64,000 nt of DNA from Syntrophobacterales bacterium (GCA_020060385.1 JAGVAH010000082.1:114138-178137); one strand, 5' to 3'. Shown: positions 48,837 to 58,733, counted from the stretch's first letter. Notes: generated by a model from the sequence alone, not told the origin. Numbers and translations: made by a program.

Positions 48837-49338
48837 GCCATTCCCGCAGAACTTCGTGAAATTCAGTTTCTTCTTGCCAGGCACCCCCTTGGGCGTTCTG
48901 GTCTGCCATTGCAGCGCCCAGGGCCTGGCGGCCCTGACCTTTGCCGGGGAAGGGTCAGAGCCTGCGGCCTCCCCTCCGCCTGGTGATGCGGCTGCCTGGG
49001 TGGAGATACTTGCCCAGGAGATAGGCGACTATTTTCGGGGTATCCCCACAACTTTCTCCGCCCTGCCCCTGGACCTTCGAGGGACTCCCTTTCAACTGCG
49101 GGTCTGGGAGGAACTTAGAAAAATCCCCTGGGGCCGGACCATTTCCTATAAGGAACTGGCGGCCCGGGTGGGCAACCCCCTGGCCTGCCGGGCCGTGGGC
49201 CGGGCCAACGGCGCCAACCCCCTCCCCCTCATCATCCCCTGCCACCGGGTGATTGCGGCAGACGGCTCCCTGGGAGGCTACAGCTCCGGCCTGGCGCGGA
49301 AGCGCTGGCTGCTGGAGCATGAAGGGATAAAAATTTGA
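48826..49338 (+). CDS. ogt: Methylated-DNA--protein-cysteine methyltransferase
   Basis: Active site LIIPCHRVIAADGSLGGYSSG; 11-nt overlap with the upstream gene. Confidence 0.93.
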   Translation: MKNKPFPQNFVKFSFFLPGTPLGVLVCHCSAQGLAALTFAGEGSEPAASPPPGDAAAWVEILAQEIGDYFRGIPTTFSALPLDLRGTPFQLRVWEELRKIPWGRTISYKELAARVGNPLACRAVGRANGANPLPLIIPCHRVIAADGSLGGYSSGLARKRWLLEHEGIKI

Positions 49339-49392
49339 GGGGGGGGAGGGCCAAGACTACGACTTGAGAGCTCTGTGTAGGTCCAAATAATT

Positions 49393-49517
49393 TGTCATTC
49401 CGAGGGAGCGGAGCGACCGAAGAATCTAGGGCTGAAAACAGGCAAAAGCCAGGCAAACCGATGATGATTCTTCGAACTTTAGATTCTTCACTCCGCTTCG
49501 CTCCGTTCAGAATGACA
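49393..49517. repeat. TGTCATTCCGAGG...CGTTCAGAATGACA inverted repeat
   Basis: Same family as 7792-7875. Confidence 0.8.
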
Positions 49518-49634
49518 GTAAAGGACCTCCGCAGCAGTCTCGACTTTGGATTAAAGGATTGCTTTCCTATAGCTGAAAGCCGAAAGCTGACAGCTAATAG
49601 CCCTTAGCCCCCAACTCCACTCTTTTTCACTCCC

Positions 49635-50306
49635 TCACGGTTTGCAGCTGCGGCAGGGACTGAAGCCCTCCAGGTAGGCCTGTTTGAGGGAGGGGATTTG
49701 CATCCGGTTGGCCGGGGCAATTTTCTTGGCCAAAGGGCAGCCAGGGCGGTGGAAGCGCAGGCTGTGGCGGTTGGCCAGGTAGTAGGGTTCGTCCTGGTGC
49801 AGGGCCTTCTGCCAGATCCCCCGGCGGGCGTTCAAGGCCTCGGTTTGCGCGGCCAACAAGAGATCCCGGTAGCGGACGTTGGGGGCATGAAAATAGACCC
49901 GGGCCAGACCCTGGCGCAGCAGTTCCCCATTGATCAGGGTATTGGGGGGCAGGAACAGATAGGCCAGGAGCCGGCCGTAGTGGTCGTAGCGGAGGTGGTC
50001 GTATTCCAGGCGCACAACCTTCCCCTGGGCCAGGTGGGCCAAGAAGGCCTTGGACTTATGGGCCAGGAATTCTGCGGGCCGGCCTTCCCTGGCCATCTCC
50101 GGGGCGTCGAGGCCCAGGAGGCGCACCCGTTTGCCGCCAGCCAGGACCAGGGTGTCCCCGTCGATCACCTGGACGACCCGGGCCTGTGAGGGTGGACCTG
50201 GGGGTTGGGGGGCGCAGCCCCAGGCCAGGATGGCGGCCAGGAGGAAGAAAAGGAAGGCGGTTTTCTGTTTTCTGTTTTCTGTTTTCGGTATAAAGCCAGA
50301 TTTCAT
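49635..50306 (-). CDS. Thermonuclease-like (SNase family) lipoprotein with C-terminal Cys motif
   Basis: Lipobox LAWGC; VVQVIDGDTLVLAGGKRVRLLGLDAPE; C-terminal FHRPGCPLAKKI...GFSPCRSCKP. Start at MKSGF (50306) preferred. Confidence 0.85.
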   Translation of the reverse strand: MKSGFIPKTENRKQKTAFLFFLLAAILAWGCAPQPPGPPSQARVVQVIDGDTLVLAGGKRVRLLGLDAPEMAREGRPAEFLAHKSKAFLAHLAQGKVVRLEYDHLRYDHYGRLLAYLFLPPNTLINGELLRQGLARVYFHAPNVRYRDLLLAAQTEALNARRGIWQKALHQDEPYYLANRHSLRFHRPGCPLAKKIAPANRMQIPSLKQAYLEGFSPCRSCKP

Positions 50307-50431
50307 CAGGAAGCTAACAACCTCAGCCATCTTGTGTGGCGCTGCCTCAATAGCACTGCCTTATAACAGGCGAAAACCTTAGCTCAAGGGTTATTAAAGT
50401 CCCCCTTTGAAAAAGGGGGATTTATACTGGT

Positions 50432-50514
50432 TGCCAAAAGTTTTTTTCCCCCCCTCACCCTAACCCTCTCCCCCCGCTGGGGGGAGAGGGGATAAGAGGA
50501 AAGAACTTTTGGCA
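50432..50514. mobile_element. MITE-like element with TGCCAAAAGTT...AACTTTTGGCA terminal inverted repeats
   Basis: Near-identical inverted copy at 63916-64000; internal CCCTCTCCCCCC...GGGGGGAGAGGGG hairpin. Confidence 0.65.
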
Positions 50515-50673
50515 AATGCTATAGGGGCATTTTCAGGAGTTATTAAAATCCCCCCAGCCCCCCTTTTTCAAAGGGGGGTAAATCGCCGGTTGGCAATGCC
50601 AGGGCAAATAAGAATTGCATTGCCCCAGCCAACACCCATCTTTTACAGAAAACCGGAAACAGAAAAACGAAAA

Positions 50674-51609
50674 CTATCCCTTCAGTTTGTCCGCAAAATA
50701 AGGAATGGTGATCCTCAGGCCCTCCTGCAGGGGTACGGTGGGCTGCCAGCCCAGGCGCTCCTTGGCCCGGGAGATGTCCGGCCGCCGCCGCACCGGGTCA
50801 TCCGGCGGCAGGGGTTTGAAGACCAGGGGGGCAGAGCCGCCGGTGAGGGCCAGGACCTTGCGGGCCAAGTCCATGATGGTGAACTCTTCGGGATTCCCCA
50901 GGTTGACGGGCTCCGTCTGTTCTTCCTGATTCATCAGCCGCACCAGCCCATCCACCAGGTCGGAGACATAACAGAAGGAGCGGGTCTGCTGGCCTTCGCC
51001 GTAGATGGTGATTTCCTTCCCGGACAGGGCCTGGACGATGAAGTTGCTCACCACCCGGCCGTCGTTCAGGGCCATGTGGGGCCCATAGGTATTGAAGATA
51101 CGGGCGATGCGGATATCCACCCGGTTCTGGCGATGGTAGTCCATCATCAGGGTTTCAGCCACCCGTTTCCCCTCATCGTAGCAGCTCCGGGGCCCCAGGC
51201 AGTTGACATTGCCCCAGTATCCCTCCTTTTGGGGATGTTCCAAGGGGTCGCCGTAAATCTCGGAGGTGGAGGCCAAAAGGATGCGGGCCCGGACCCTTTT
51301 CGCCAGGCCCAGCATGTGCAAGGTGCCCAGGACATTGGTTTTAATAGTCTTCACCGGGTTGTATTGATAGTGCACCGGTGAGGCCGGGCAGGCCAGGTGA
51401 TAGATCTGGTCCACCTCCAGCATGATGGGGTTCACCACATCATGGCGGACCAGTTCCAAGCGGGGGTGATCCTTGAGGTGCATCAGGTTCTCCTTGGAAC
51501 CGGTGAAATAGTTGTCCAGGCAGAGAAGGTCGTGCCCTTGCCGCAACAGGAACTCCACCAGGTGAGAGCCGATGAACCCGGCGCCGCCGGTAACCAGGAT
51601 ACGGGCCAT
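50674..51609 (-). CDS. UDP-glucuronate decarboxylase / NAD-dependent epimerase family
   Basis: [41 protein letters not shown]; start at MARILV. Confidence 0.92.
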   Translation of the reverse strand: MARILVTGGAGFIGSHLVEFLLRQGHDLLCLDNYFTGSKENLMHLKDHPRLELVRHDVVNPIMLEVDQIYHLACPASPVHYQYNPVKTIKTNVLGTLHMLGLAKRVRARILLASTSEIYGDPLEHPQKEGYWGNVNCLGPRSCYDEGKRVAETLMMDYHRQNRVDIRIARIFNTYGPHMALNDGRVVSNFIVQALSGKEITIYGEGQQTRSFCYVSDLVDGLVRLMNQEEQTEPVNLGNPEEFTIMDLARKVLALTGGSAPLVFKPLPPDDPVRRRPDISRAKERLGWQPTVPLQEGLRITIPYFADKLKG

Positions 51610-51886
51610 AACGCGTTTCCTCCCCATAAGATTCTTGCCCGTACATTGTAACCGCGCTTGCCTTTAAGGTAAATTCCCGATTGACAGGTCTGATTATTTA
51701 ACTAAGAATGAAAATGCTGCCAGCGATCGACTGTCAGCGATCAGTGTAAGGAAATTCAGGGAGTTGGCATCAAGTTTAATTAAACCCGTTTTCAGTGATG
51801 CCACCTTTATCATTGGCTTTTAACAGCTGCAAGCTGACCGCTGCAGGCTGATTGCTTTTTTTCCAGTTCGCCGCCGAGGCAGATTT

Positions 51887-52444
51887 ATGGAATTGACATA
51901 TAAGGGCAGGATAAAGAAATTTCCCCTTCTGGCCCTGGTGCTGCTGGCGCTGGCCGGCTGCCTTACTGACAACAAGGCCCAAGAAGAGAGGCGCCAGGAG
52001 ATTCAGGGCCTGAAAACCGAGGTTGCGGCTTTAAAGAAAGAAATCACCGCCTTGAAAGAACAGGTGAGCAAACTGGAGGCCGGCCAGCAGGAGATCCTGG
52101 GCTTGCTCAAGAAGCCTGCGGCTCCCCCGGCCGCAGCCGCCCCGCCTTCGGCCGCTGAACCCCTCACTGTCAGTCAACTCCTCCGGGAAAAGGAGCGCCT
52201 CCTGGGCGCCCGCATAACCGTCCGGGCCCTGCCGGGGCCAGTAGTGGTGCACCGCAAAACCCTGCTCTTGAAGGCCCCGGAAGGGGCGGTGGAGGTTTAT
52301 TTCGGCTCCCTGGCGGATATGAAGACCGTGAACCGCCTCACTTCCACCAGCCTGGATCAACCCCTCACCATCACCGGGGTATTGAGCCCTCCAGCCCGGG
52401 GAGGAGGCAATCTCAGAATTATCGCTGAGGTTGTAGAATTCTGA
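51887..52444 (+). CDS. Lipoprotein with coiled-coil segment
   Basis: Lipobox LALAGC; heptad-rich QEIQGLKTEVAALKKEITALKEQVSKLEAGQQEI. Confidence 0.7.
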   Translation: MELTYKGRIKKFPLLALVLLALAGCLTDNKAQEERRQEIQGLKTEVAALKKEITALKEQVSKLEAGQQEILGLLKKPAAPPAAAAPPSAAEPLTVSQLLREKERLLGARITVRALPGPVVVHRKTLLLKAPEGAVEVYFGSLADMKTVNRLTSTSLDQPLTITGVLSPPARGGGNLRIIAEVVEF

Positions 52445-53865
52445 ACCCTGCCGAGACCTCCACCCCCTGGCGCACCTTCTGCCGCCGCCTCTTTGCCAAG
52501 AAACCCGTGGGGCCGGGGGAAGCTCCCCCTAAAGGCGCGGCCCTGAGCCGCAGCCTCAGTCGCCTGGACTTGCTGGTCATCGGCGTGGCCCAGATCATCG
52601 GCGCCGGCATCTTTGTCATCTCCGGGGTGGGAGTGAAGATCGCCGGCCCCGGCATCATCCTCTCTTTTCTGGTGGCCGGCGGGGCCTGCACCCTGGCGGC
52701 CCTGTGCTACGCCGAGCTGGCTTCCATGCTGCCCCAGGCCGGGAGCGCGTATACTTACGCGTATGCCATCTTCGGGGAACTGCTGGCCTGGATCATCGGC
52801 TGGGACCTGATCCTGGAGTATGGCATGGCCGCCTCGGCCGTGGCCGCGGGCTGGTCTTTTTACCTCCAGGACCTGCTGGGGGGCTTCGGTCTGTCCATCC
52901 CCGTCTGGGCCAGCGGGCCCCCTATGAGCCTCCCGGGCCGGGTCATCAACCTGCCTGCGGCTCTGGTGGTCATGGGCTTCGCGGTGCTCCTGATCTTCCG
53001 CACCCGTCTCAACGCCATCATCGCCATGGGCATCGTCGTCGTCAAACTGGCGGTGATCGCCTTCATCCTGGTTTTGGGGGTGGGGTTGGTCAAACCCCAA
53101 AACTGGCTGCCCCTGATCCCCCATGGAGGCTGGAGTATCATCCAGGCCGCGTCCCTGGTCTTCTTTGCCTTCCTGGGCTTCGACGTGGTGGCCATCACCG
53201 CGGAGGAATCCCGCCACCCGGGCCGGGACGTGCCCTTCGGCATCATCGGTTCCCTGGCCTTGTGCAGCTTCATTTATCTGGCCGTGGCCCTGGTGTTGGT
53301 GGGCATGGTGCCCTATACCCAGGTGAACCCGGATTCCCCCTTTTCCACCCTCTTCCGGCAGGTGGGGATGTTTTGGGCCGCGGAGGTGGTGGGAGTGGGG
53401 GCCATGATCGGCATTACCTCCGTGCTCTACATGCTGCTGCTGGCCCAGCCCCGGGTGCTCTTCGCCATGGCCCGGGACGGGCTTCTGCCCCGCTGGGTGG
53501 CCGGACTCCATCCCCGCTACCGCACGCCTCACCGCATGACGCTCCTCTGCGGCGCGGCGGTGGCCCTGGTGGCCTCCCTCACTCCCATCGACAAACTGGC
53601 CTATTTGTGCAACATCGGCACCCTGTTCGCGTTTTTTCTGGTCTGCTCCGGGGTGCTGGTGCTCCGCTTCACCCACCCTACCCTGCCCCGGCCCTTCACC
53701 TGCCCTGCGGGCAAACTGGTCGCCAGCCTGGGTGCACTGGTCTCCCTGGGCCTGATGCTTTCCATGCCCGCCAGTTCCTGGTGGCGGCTGGGAATCTGGT
53801 TGGGGGCGGGACTATTGATCTATTTTCTCTACGGCTGGTATTCGAAGCGGTTCTCTAGTCGTTAA
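52441..53865 (+). CDS. APC-family amino acid permease (possible CTG start at 52441; GTG at 52507)
   Basis: IGVAQIIGAGIFVISGVGV, YAELASMLPQAGSAYTYAY; about 12 TM segments. Confidence 0.9.
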   Translation: MNPAETSTPWRTFCRRLFAKKPVGPGEAPPKGAALSRSLSRLDLLVIGVAQIIGAGIFVISGVGVKIAGPGIILSFLVAGGACTLAALCYAELASMLPQAGSAYTYAYAIFGELLAWIIGWDLILEYGMAASAVAAGWSFYLQDLLGGFGLSIPVWASGPPMSLPGRVINLPAALVVMGFAVLLIFRTRLNAIIAMGIVVVKLAVIAFILVLGVGLVKPQNWLPLIPHGGWSIIQAASLVFFAFLGFDVVAITAEESRHPGRDVPFGIIGSLALCSFIYLAVALVLVGMVPYTQVNPDSPFSTLFRQVGMFWAAEVVGVGAMIGITSVLYMLLLAQPRVLFAMARDGLLPRWVAGLHPRYRTPHRMTLLCGAAVALVASLTPIDKLAYLCNIGTLFAFFLVCSGVLVLRFTHPTLPRPFTCPAGKLVASLGALVSLGLMLSMPASSWWRLGIWLGAGLLIYFLYGWYSKRFSSR

Positions 53866-53870
53866 AGAAT

Positions 53871-53980
53871 AACCACCAAGACCCAAAGAACACCAAGATT
53901 CACCAAGAAAAGATTTATGCTTTGGCGTCTCACGCCAAAGCATAAAAAATGTCTTAATGTACCTTTGTGTCTTGTTGGTA
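53871..53980. repeat. Palindromic repeat ACCACCAAGACCCAAAG...TATGCTTTGGCGTCTCACGCCAAAGCATA...CTTTGTGTCTTGTTGGT
   Basis: Copy of 27733-27848. Confidence 0.85.
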
Positions 53981-53985
53981 AATTT

Positions 53986-55830
53986 TTACGAATCGGCTTT
54001 TGTCTCCAAGGTCTCCTTAGGCAGGCTGAAAAAAAACTTGGCCCCTTCCCCCACTTGGCCCTCCGCCCAGACCCGGCCGCCGTGGCGCTGGACGATGCGC
54101 CGCACCATGGCCAGGCCCATGCCGGTGCCTTCAAAATCTTTTTCCAGGTGCAATCTTTGAAAGGCCTCGAATAACTTGCCCACATATTGCATGTCAAAGC
54201 CCACGCCATTGTCCTGGACGCAATAGACGTATTCCCGGTCCTCCTCCCAACCGCTGATCTCGATGATTGCAAGGTCCCTGGTCCTGGTAAACTTAACGGC
54301 ATTGTCCAAAAGGCACCCCAGGGCCTCCCGGATCATCTCCCGGTCTCCCCGGGCGGGGGGCAGGGGATTAACCCGCATCTCAATTTTTCTCTCCGGCTTC
54401 CGTTCCTTAAACTCCTGGCTGAGGGCCTGGGCCAGGGGCCCCATATCTAAGACCCTGGTTTTTAATTCCCGGCGGGCCAAACGGGAAAGGGCCAACAGAT
54501 CGTCAATCAAGTCTCCCATTTTTTTGACGTCTGTTTGAATGTTATTGAGAAATCTTCTTCCTTCCCCATCCAGTTGGTCCCCGTATTCTTCCAGCAAAAT
54601 CTTGGAGAAACCGGCGATGCCCCGCAGAGGGGCCCGCAGATCGTGTGCCACCGCATAACTGAAGGACTCCAGTTCCTTGTTGGCCGCTTCCAATTGGGCC
54701 GTACGCCGGTCCAGCTCGATGACCCGCTGCCGCAGCTCCCCGGCGGTCTCTTTCAGTTCGGCATTCCGCTTTTCCAGGGAGTCGGCCATCTGGTCAAAGG
54801 CCTGGGCCAGGAGCCCCAGTTCTCCCACCTTGTATTGCAATCCGGCCCGCGCCGTCAAATCTCCTGCGGCCAGTTGGGCCGTAACGTCTCGCAATCTCCT
54901 CACCGGCTTGAGGATGAACAGCCCGGAGCCATACCAGGCCGCGGCCAGGGACAGGAGACCCACCAGGCTCAACCAGAAAAGGTTACGCCACAGGTTCTGA
55001 TTAACCGGACCCAAGGCCCTCTCCCGGGGGAGACCGATGGCCAGCAGCATATCCTCCCAAGGATGGGACAACCGTGCGAAGGCAAAGACGCGGGCATCCC
55101 CGGGCAATCCCACCCCCTCCGCCACCCCTTCATCCCGGGCGGCCATGGCTTTGATGAGGTCTTCCGGCAGCTTTTTGCCCACATATCTCAAGGGTTCGGG
55201 ATAACGGAAAAGGACCTTCCGGGTGGTGTCGGTTAAGGCCAGGGCCGCGCCGGACGGCAGATCACATTTGGCCAACAAGCCCCCCAGCCATTCCAGATTC
55301 ATCCCGGCCCAGACCAGCCCCTGGAAGCTGCCGGTATCGTCCAAGATGGGATACGACAACATCATGTTATACTTATAGCTGATGTGTCCCAGAACCGGTT
55401 CACCCACCACAAAGTCCAGGGTCCTTTTGGTTTCTTGAAAGAAAAAACTATTGGCATTGTTGATGCGACTTTTAGCCACCGGGAAGCTGGCAAAGACCCA
55501 ACCTGAGGAATCGCAAGCCCCCATGGAGGCGAAGTGGGGGGAATGCTCCATGAGCCCGGCAAACAAGGAGTTACAGGCCTCCCGGTCCCGGCGCTGCACT
55601 TGGGGCAAGCGGGCCAGGGTGGAGAGAAACTGCCGGGTGCTGTTAATTAAAGTCTCCTGGATGCTGGCCAGGTTCCTGGCCGCCACCAACTCGTCTCTCT
55701 GTAACTCCCGGATGGCCCGGTTTCTTTTTTCCAGGTAAGAATATAGGGTTAAGGCCAGGAGCGGCAAGATGGCCAGGAGGACTAAAAAGATGGCTCGAGC
55801 CCGCAAGCTCTTAAAAGAAAAGGGCGACAT
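53986..55830 (-). CDS. Membrane sensor histidine kinase (extracytoplasmic sensor, HAMP, HisKA, HATPase)
   Basis: SYAVAHDLRAPLRGIAGF H-box; DNAVKF N-box; GVGFDMQYVGKLFEAFQRLH; GTGMGLAMVRRIV. Confidence 0.93.
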   Translation of the reverse strand: MSPFSFKSLRARAIFLVLLAILPLLALTLYSYLEKRNRAIRELQRDELVAARNLASIQETLINSTRQFLSTLARLPQVQRRDREACNSLFAGLMEHSPHFASMGACDSSGWVFASFPVAKSRINNANSFFFQETKRTLDFVVGEPVLGHISYKYNMMLSYPILDDTGSFQGLVWAGMNLEWLGGLLAKCDLPSGAALALTDTTRKVLFRYPEPLRYVGKKLPEDLIKAMAARDEGVAEGVGLPGDARVFAFARLSHPWEDMLLAIGLPRERALGPVNQNLWRNLFWLSLVGLLSLAAAWYGSGLFILKPVRRLRDVTAQLAAGDLTARAGLQYKVGELGLLAQAFDQMADSLEKRNAELKETAGELRQRVIELDRRTAQLEAANKELESFSYAVAHDLRAPLRGIAGFSKILLEEYGDQLDGEGRRFLNNIQTDVKKMGDLIDDLLALSRLARRELKTRVLDMGPLAQALSQEFKERKPERKIEMRVNPLPPARGDREMIREALGCLLDNAVKFTRTRDLAIIEISGWEEDREYVYCVQDNGVGFDMQYVGKLFEAFQRLHLEKDFEGTGMGLAMVRRIVQRHGGRVWAEGQVGEGAKFFFSLPKETLETKADS

Positions 55831-55927
55831 GGGGCGGGCACCAGAAGATGGCGTTGATTTGGTTCAGTTGCCTAAGGCGTTTCTTGAAATTTAGTTATCC
55901 CACCCCCATTGTCAAGTACAGCCAGAT

Positions 55928-56494
55928 TCAAGGCGTATCTCCAGGGTCCTGGAGGTCAGACAACCTGAAGATCGCCTCCACCCGGGGAACCTCCCGGGCT
56001 ATGGCCTCCCGCCCCCCCTCCTGCCGGTCCACCAGGACCAGCACCTGCACCACCTCCAGGCCGAAGTCCCGGGCCGCGGCCACGGCCTTCAGGGTGGAGC
56101 CCCCGGTGGTGATTACGTCCTCCACGATCACCACCCTCTCTCCGGGCTGGACATCCCCCACCACCAGCCCGCCGGTGCCGTGCCCCTTGGCCTCTTTGCG
56201 CACGGTAAAGGCATTGATGGGGTTCCCTTGCAGATAACTGGTGAGGGCCACCGCGTGGGCGATGGGGTCCGCGCCCAGGGTCAGGCCGCCGATGGCCTGC
56301 ACCCCCAGGTCTTTGACCAGGTCATAAATGATTTCCCCCATCAGGACCAGACCATGAGCGCTGTGGGTCACCGGCCGGGCGTCCACGTAATATGGGCTCT
56401 CCCGCCCGGAGGCCAGCTTGAAGAGTCTCTCCGGACTATAGCGGAAGGATTTCTCTTGCAGCAGCTTCAGGAGCTCACGCTTTTTCTCAGGCAT
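55928..56494 (-). CDS. pyrE: Orotate phosphoribosyltransferase
   Basis: PRPP loop VVIVEDVITTGGSTLKAV; YYVDARPVTHSAHGLVLMGE. Confidence 0.92.
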   Translation of the reverse strand: MPEKKRELLKLLQEKSFRYSPERLFKLASGRESPYYVDARPVTHSAHGLVLMGEIIYDLVKDLGVQAIGGLTLGADPIAHAVALTSYLQGNPINAFTVRKEAKGHGTGGLVVGDVQPGERVVIVEDVITTGGSTLKAVAAARDFGLEVVQVLVLVDRQEGGREAIAREVPRVEAIFRLSDLQDPGDTP

Positions 56495-56563
56495 CGCCAG
56501 ACTCTCTCCTGTACCCGGTGCCAGGGGCCAGAAAAATATTTTTCCTGACCCCTGACCCCTATC

Positions 56564-56926
56564 TTACCGGCTTTGCCGGGTTTTCCAAAAAACGTAGGCC
56601 TTCCCCAATTGCCGGAGGATGCGCATCATCACCCACAGACCCGCGGCACCAATAAGGACTGCGATGGCCTTTTCATAAACCTCGGCCCCGCCTTTTAAGA
56701 ACATGCGCATTGCCAAGGCTGCGCAAATGCCGCCGCAGGCCAGGTCCCACAAAACCCTGCCCCAAAAGAGTTTGCCGCACTGATCGCAAAAGGCCCAGGT
56801 GGCCGTTTCCTTCTCGCAATGGACACAATATTTTTTGGGAATTTCCGGAGCCGGTTCTTGATTCTCACCGGAAAATCCTTCCTTCAGACGCGCCAGAACA
56901 CCCGGCTTTTTCTCCGCCATTCCCAT
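56564..56926 (-). CDS. Zinc-ribbon membrane-associated protein
   Basis: CVHCEKETATWAFCDQCG plus hydrophobic segments; start reset to MGMAEKKPG. Confidence 0.6.
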   Translation of the reverse strand: MGMAEKKPGVLARLKEGFSGENQEPAPEIPKKYCVHCEKETATWAFCDQCGKLFWGRVLWDLACGGICAALAMRMFLKGGAEVYEKAIAVLIGAAGLWVMMRILRQLGKAYVFWKTRQSR

Positions 56927-56936
56927 CCTCCAGCAG

Positions 56937-57476
56937 CTAAGGCAGCCTGCCTGTCTTGATAAGTTGCAGATACTCCCGGAGTGCGTCCCGGGTGGAGCTG
57001 AAGGCGATTTCCTCCCAGGGGATTTCCTCCGGGGCGAAGACCCTGGCCTCCAGGGTCTCATCCCCCGGGGCCAACTCCCCGGCAACGTAAGCGGTGAGAT
57101 AGGCCGCCACCACCGTGCGGCTCTGCTTATAGGAATAGATATTGAAAAGCCGGGCCACTTTCACCTCAAGGAGCGTCTCTTCCAGGGTTTCCCGGACCAC
57201 CGCCTCTTCCAGACGCTCCCCCACATCCACAAAACCCCCGGGCACCACCCAGAGGCCGTAACCCGGCTCGATGGCCCGGCGCGTCAGGACCAGGCCCTCC
57301 TCCAGGGGGACCAGGGCAATGACCGCCAGCTTGGGGTCAATATAAAAAACAAACCCGCAGTTTTTGCACACCAGACGGGGGGGCTCCCCCGCCTTGATGA
57401 TCCGTTCCTCCAGGCGGCCGCCGCACTGGGGACAGTATTTATAAGTCTCCACGCCAACCTGGTGCATAGAAGTCAC
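56937..57476 (-). CDS. NUDIX hydrolase with N-terminal zinc ribbon
   Basis: CPQCGG...CKNCGF; Nudix box GFVDVGERLEEAVVRETLEET. Confidence 0.92.
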   Translation of the reverse strand: MTSMHQVGVETYKYCPQCGGRLEERIIKAGEPPRLVCKNCGFVFYIDPKLAVIALVPLEEGLVLTRRAIEPGYGLWVVPGGFVDVGERLEEAVVRETLEETLLEVKVARLFNIYSYKQSRTVVAAYLTAYVAGELAPGDETLEARVFAPEEIPWEEIAFSSTRDALREYLQLIKTGRLP

Positions 57477-58696
57477 CGCTTTTCTAGGGCGGCCGCCTGC
57501 TGCCGCAAGAGACCGTTTTGCGTCAGGTAATCAAAAATAAGCCTGGCCGCCAAACGGTTGCCGGCCTCATTCCAGTGGCTGTCCCGGATTTTGTATAAAT
57601 CTTGGGAGGCCTCCTGTTGCTGAAAAGGTGCAAGCATATCCAGGCAGTATATATCATGATCCCGGCAATACTCCTGGAGGAATCGGTTAGGATAGGCCAG
57701 ATCAAAGTCATCCGCAGCCAGATGATAAGTTTGATAAATCTCTTGTCTCAATTTCTCGTCAACCTGAAACTGATCCGGGAAGATGGCGATTATCAGGGGA
57801 ATCTGCCGGCGGTCGCACCATTTCTTAATTTTCAATAATGGATCGGCACTCTTCTGCCATAGTTCGTCTAAATCGGCCTTCCTGCCTTTTTTAAAGATCC
57901 ACATCCGGTCTTTCTCGACATCAAGATAGGTCTGTTGAGAAAAACTCCCTTCCCGGTCCCCTGCTGTTTCCTTTCTCTCCTGGGCCTTTCTGCGTTTTTC
58001 CTGGGTAATGATTAATTTGCCTTTAACTACCTTATATACCCAAAAATTACGGAATTGCAGATAACCTCGCCACCGCCGCCAAGGGTCCAGGGGCTCCCTG
58101 ATGAAGGGGCCTCGATGCATGATAAATTCAAATTCCTCAAAGTCGTTCCCCACGAAAAAGCCCACCAGAACCAGATCCGGTTTCCAGGAATCCCCATATT
58201 TTTTCAGGACATGCCAGTAATAACCTGGCCCCACGGCCGGGATGCCGGCGTTGAGCACTTCGATATGCTTATAACCCGCAGCCTGAAAAGCCGCCGCGAG
58301 AAAATCGTGGTAATTCTTTTGGAGGTGACAGTCATTGGTGGCAAAAGAATCCCCCAGCCCCAGGATGCGGAACGCGCCCTTCTCCTTGAGAAAGGATTGT
58401 TCATGCAGATGTCCCTGGGATTTAAAATCAGTGAGATCCCCCACGATGCTGGTGTTTAATTCCAAAAATGCTGGTTGCGCCAGATGTAAATAAACTTCGA
58501 TCAGAACAATGACTACAAAAAAGGATACAAATACAATAAATAAATTTTGCAAATAATAGTGTACTTTATTCCTATATCTTTCTGGATATTTATGGGCTAA
58601 TAATAAACCTCCACCTATTAGCAGAAGCATGCCGATAAAAATAAAAATGCTAAAGAATAATGAAACTCCTAATAGAGTGAGAACTAGAAGCAACAT
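57473..58696 (-). CDS. SGNH/GDSL hydrolase-like membrane-anchored protein
   Basis: GLGDSFA block and DSHWNEAGNRLAA; N-terminal TM segments; 4-nt overlap with nudix gene. Confidence 0.75.
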   Translation of the reverse strand: MLLLVLTLLGVSLFFSIFIFIGMLLLIGGGLLLAHKYPERYRNKVHYYLQNLFIVFVSFFVVIVLIEVYLHLAQPAFLELNTSIVGDLTDFKSQGHLHEQSFLKEKGAFRILGLGDSFATNDCHLQKNYHDFLAAAFQAAGYKHIEVLNAGIPAVGPGYYWHVLKKYGDSWKPDLVLVGFFVGNDFEEFEFIMHRGPFIREPLDPWRRWRGYLQFRNFWVYKVVKGKLIITQEKRRKAQERKETAGDREGSFSQQTYLDVEKDRMWIFKKGRKADLDELWQKSADPLLKIKKWCDRRQIPLIIAIFPDQFQVDEKLRQEIYQTYHLAADDFDLAYPNRFLQEYCRDHDIYCLDMLAPFQQQEASQDLYKIRDSHWNEAGNRLAARLIFDYLTQNGLLRQQAAALEKR

Positions 58697-58733
58697 GTCG
58701 TGGCCAGAAATGATATAATTACATGTGCCTTGT

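Noticed and set aside
52357-53676. 439-aa minus-strand ORF opposite the permease
   Set aside because: Charged low-complexity antisense translation with no recognisable domain.
52704-53858. 384-aa ORF in another frame of the APC permease
   Set aside because: Gly/Pro/His-rich out-of-frame translation; the permease frame has clear TM segments.
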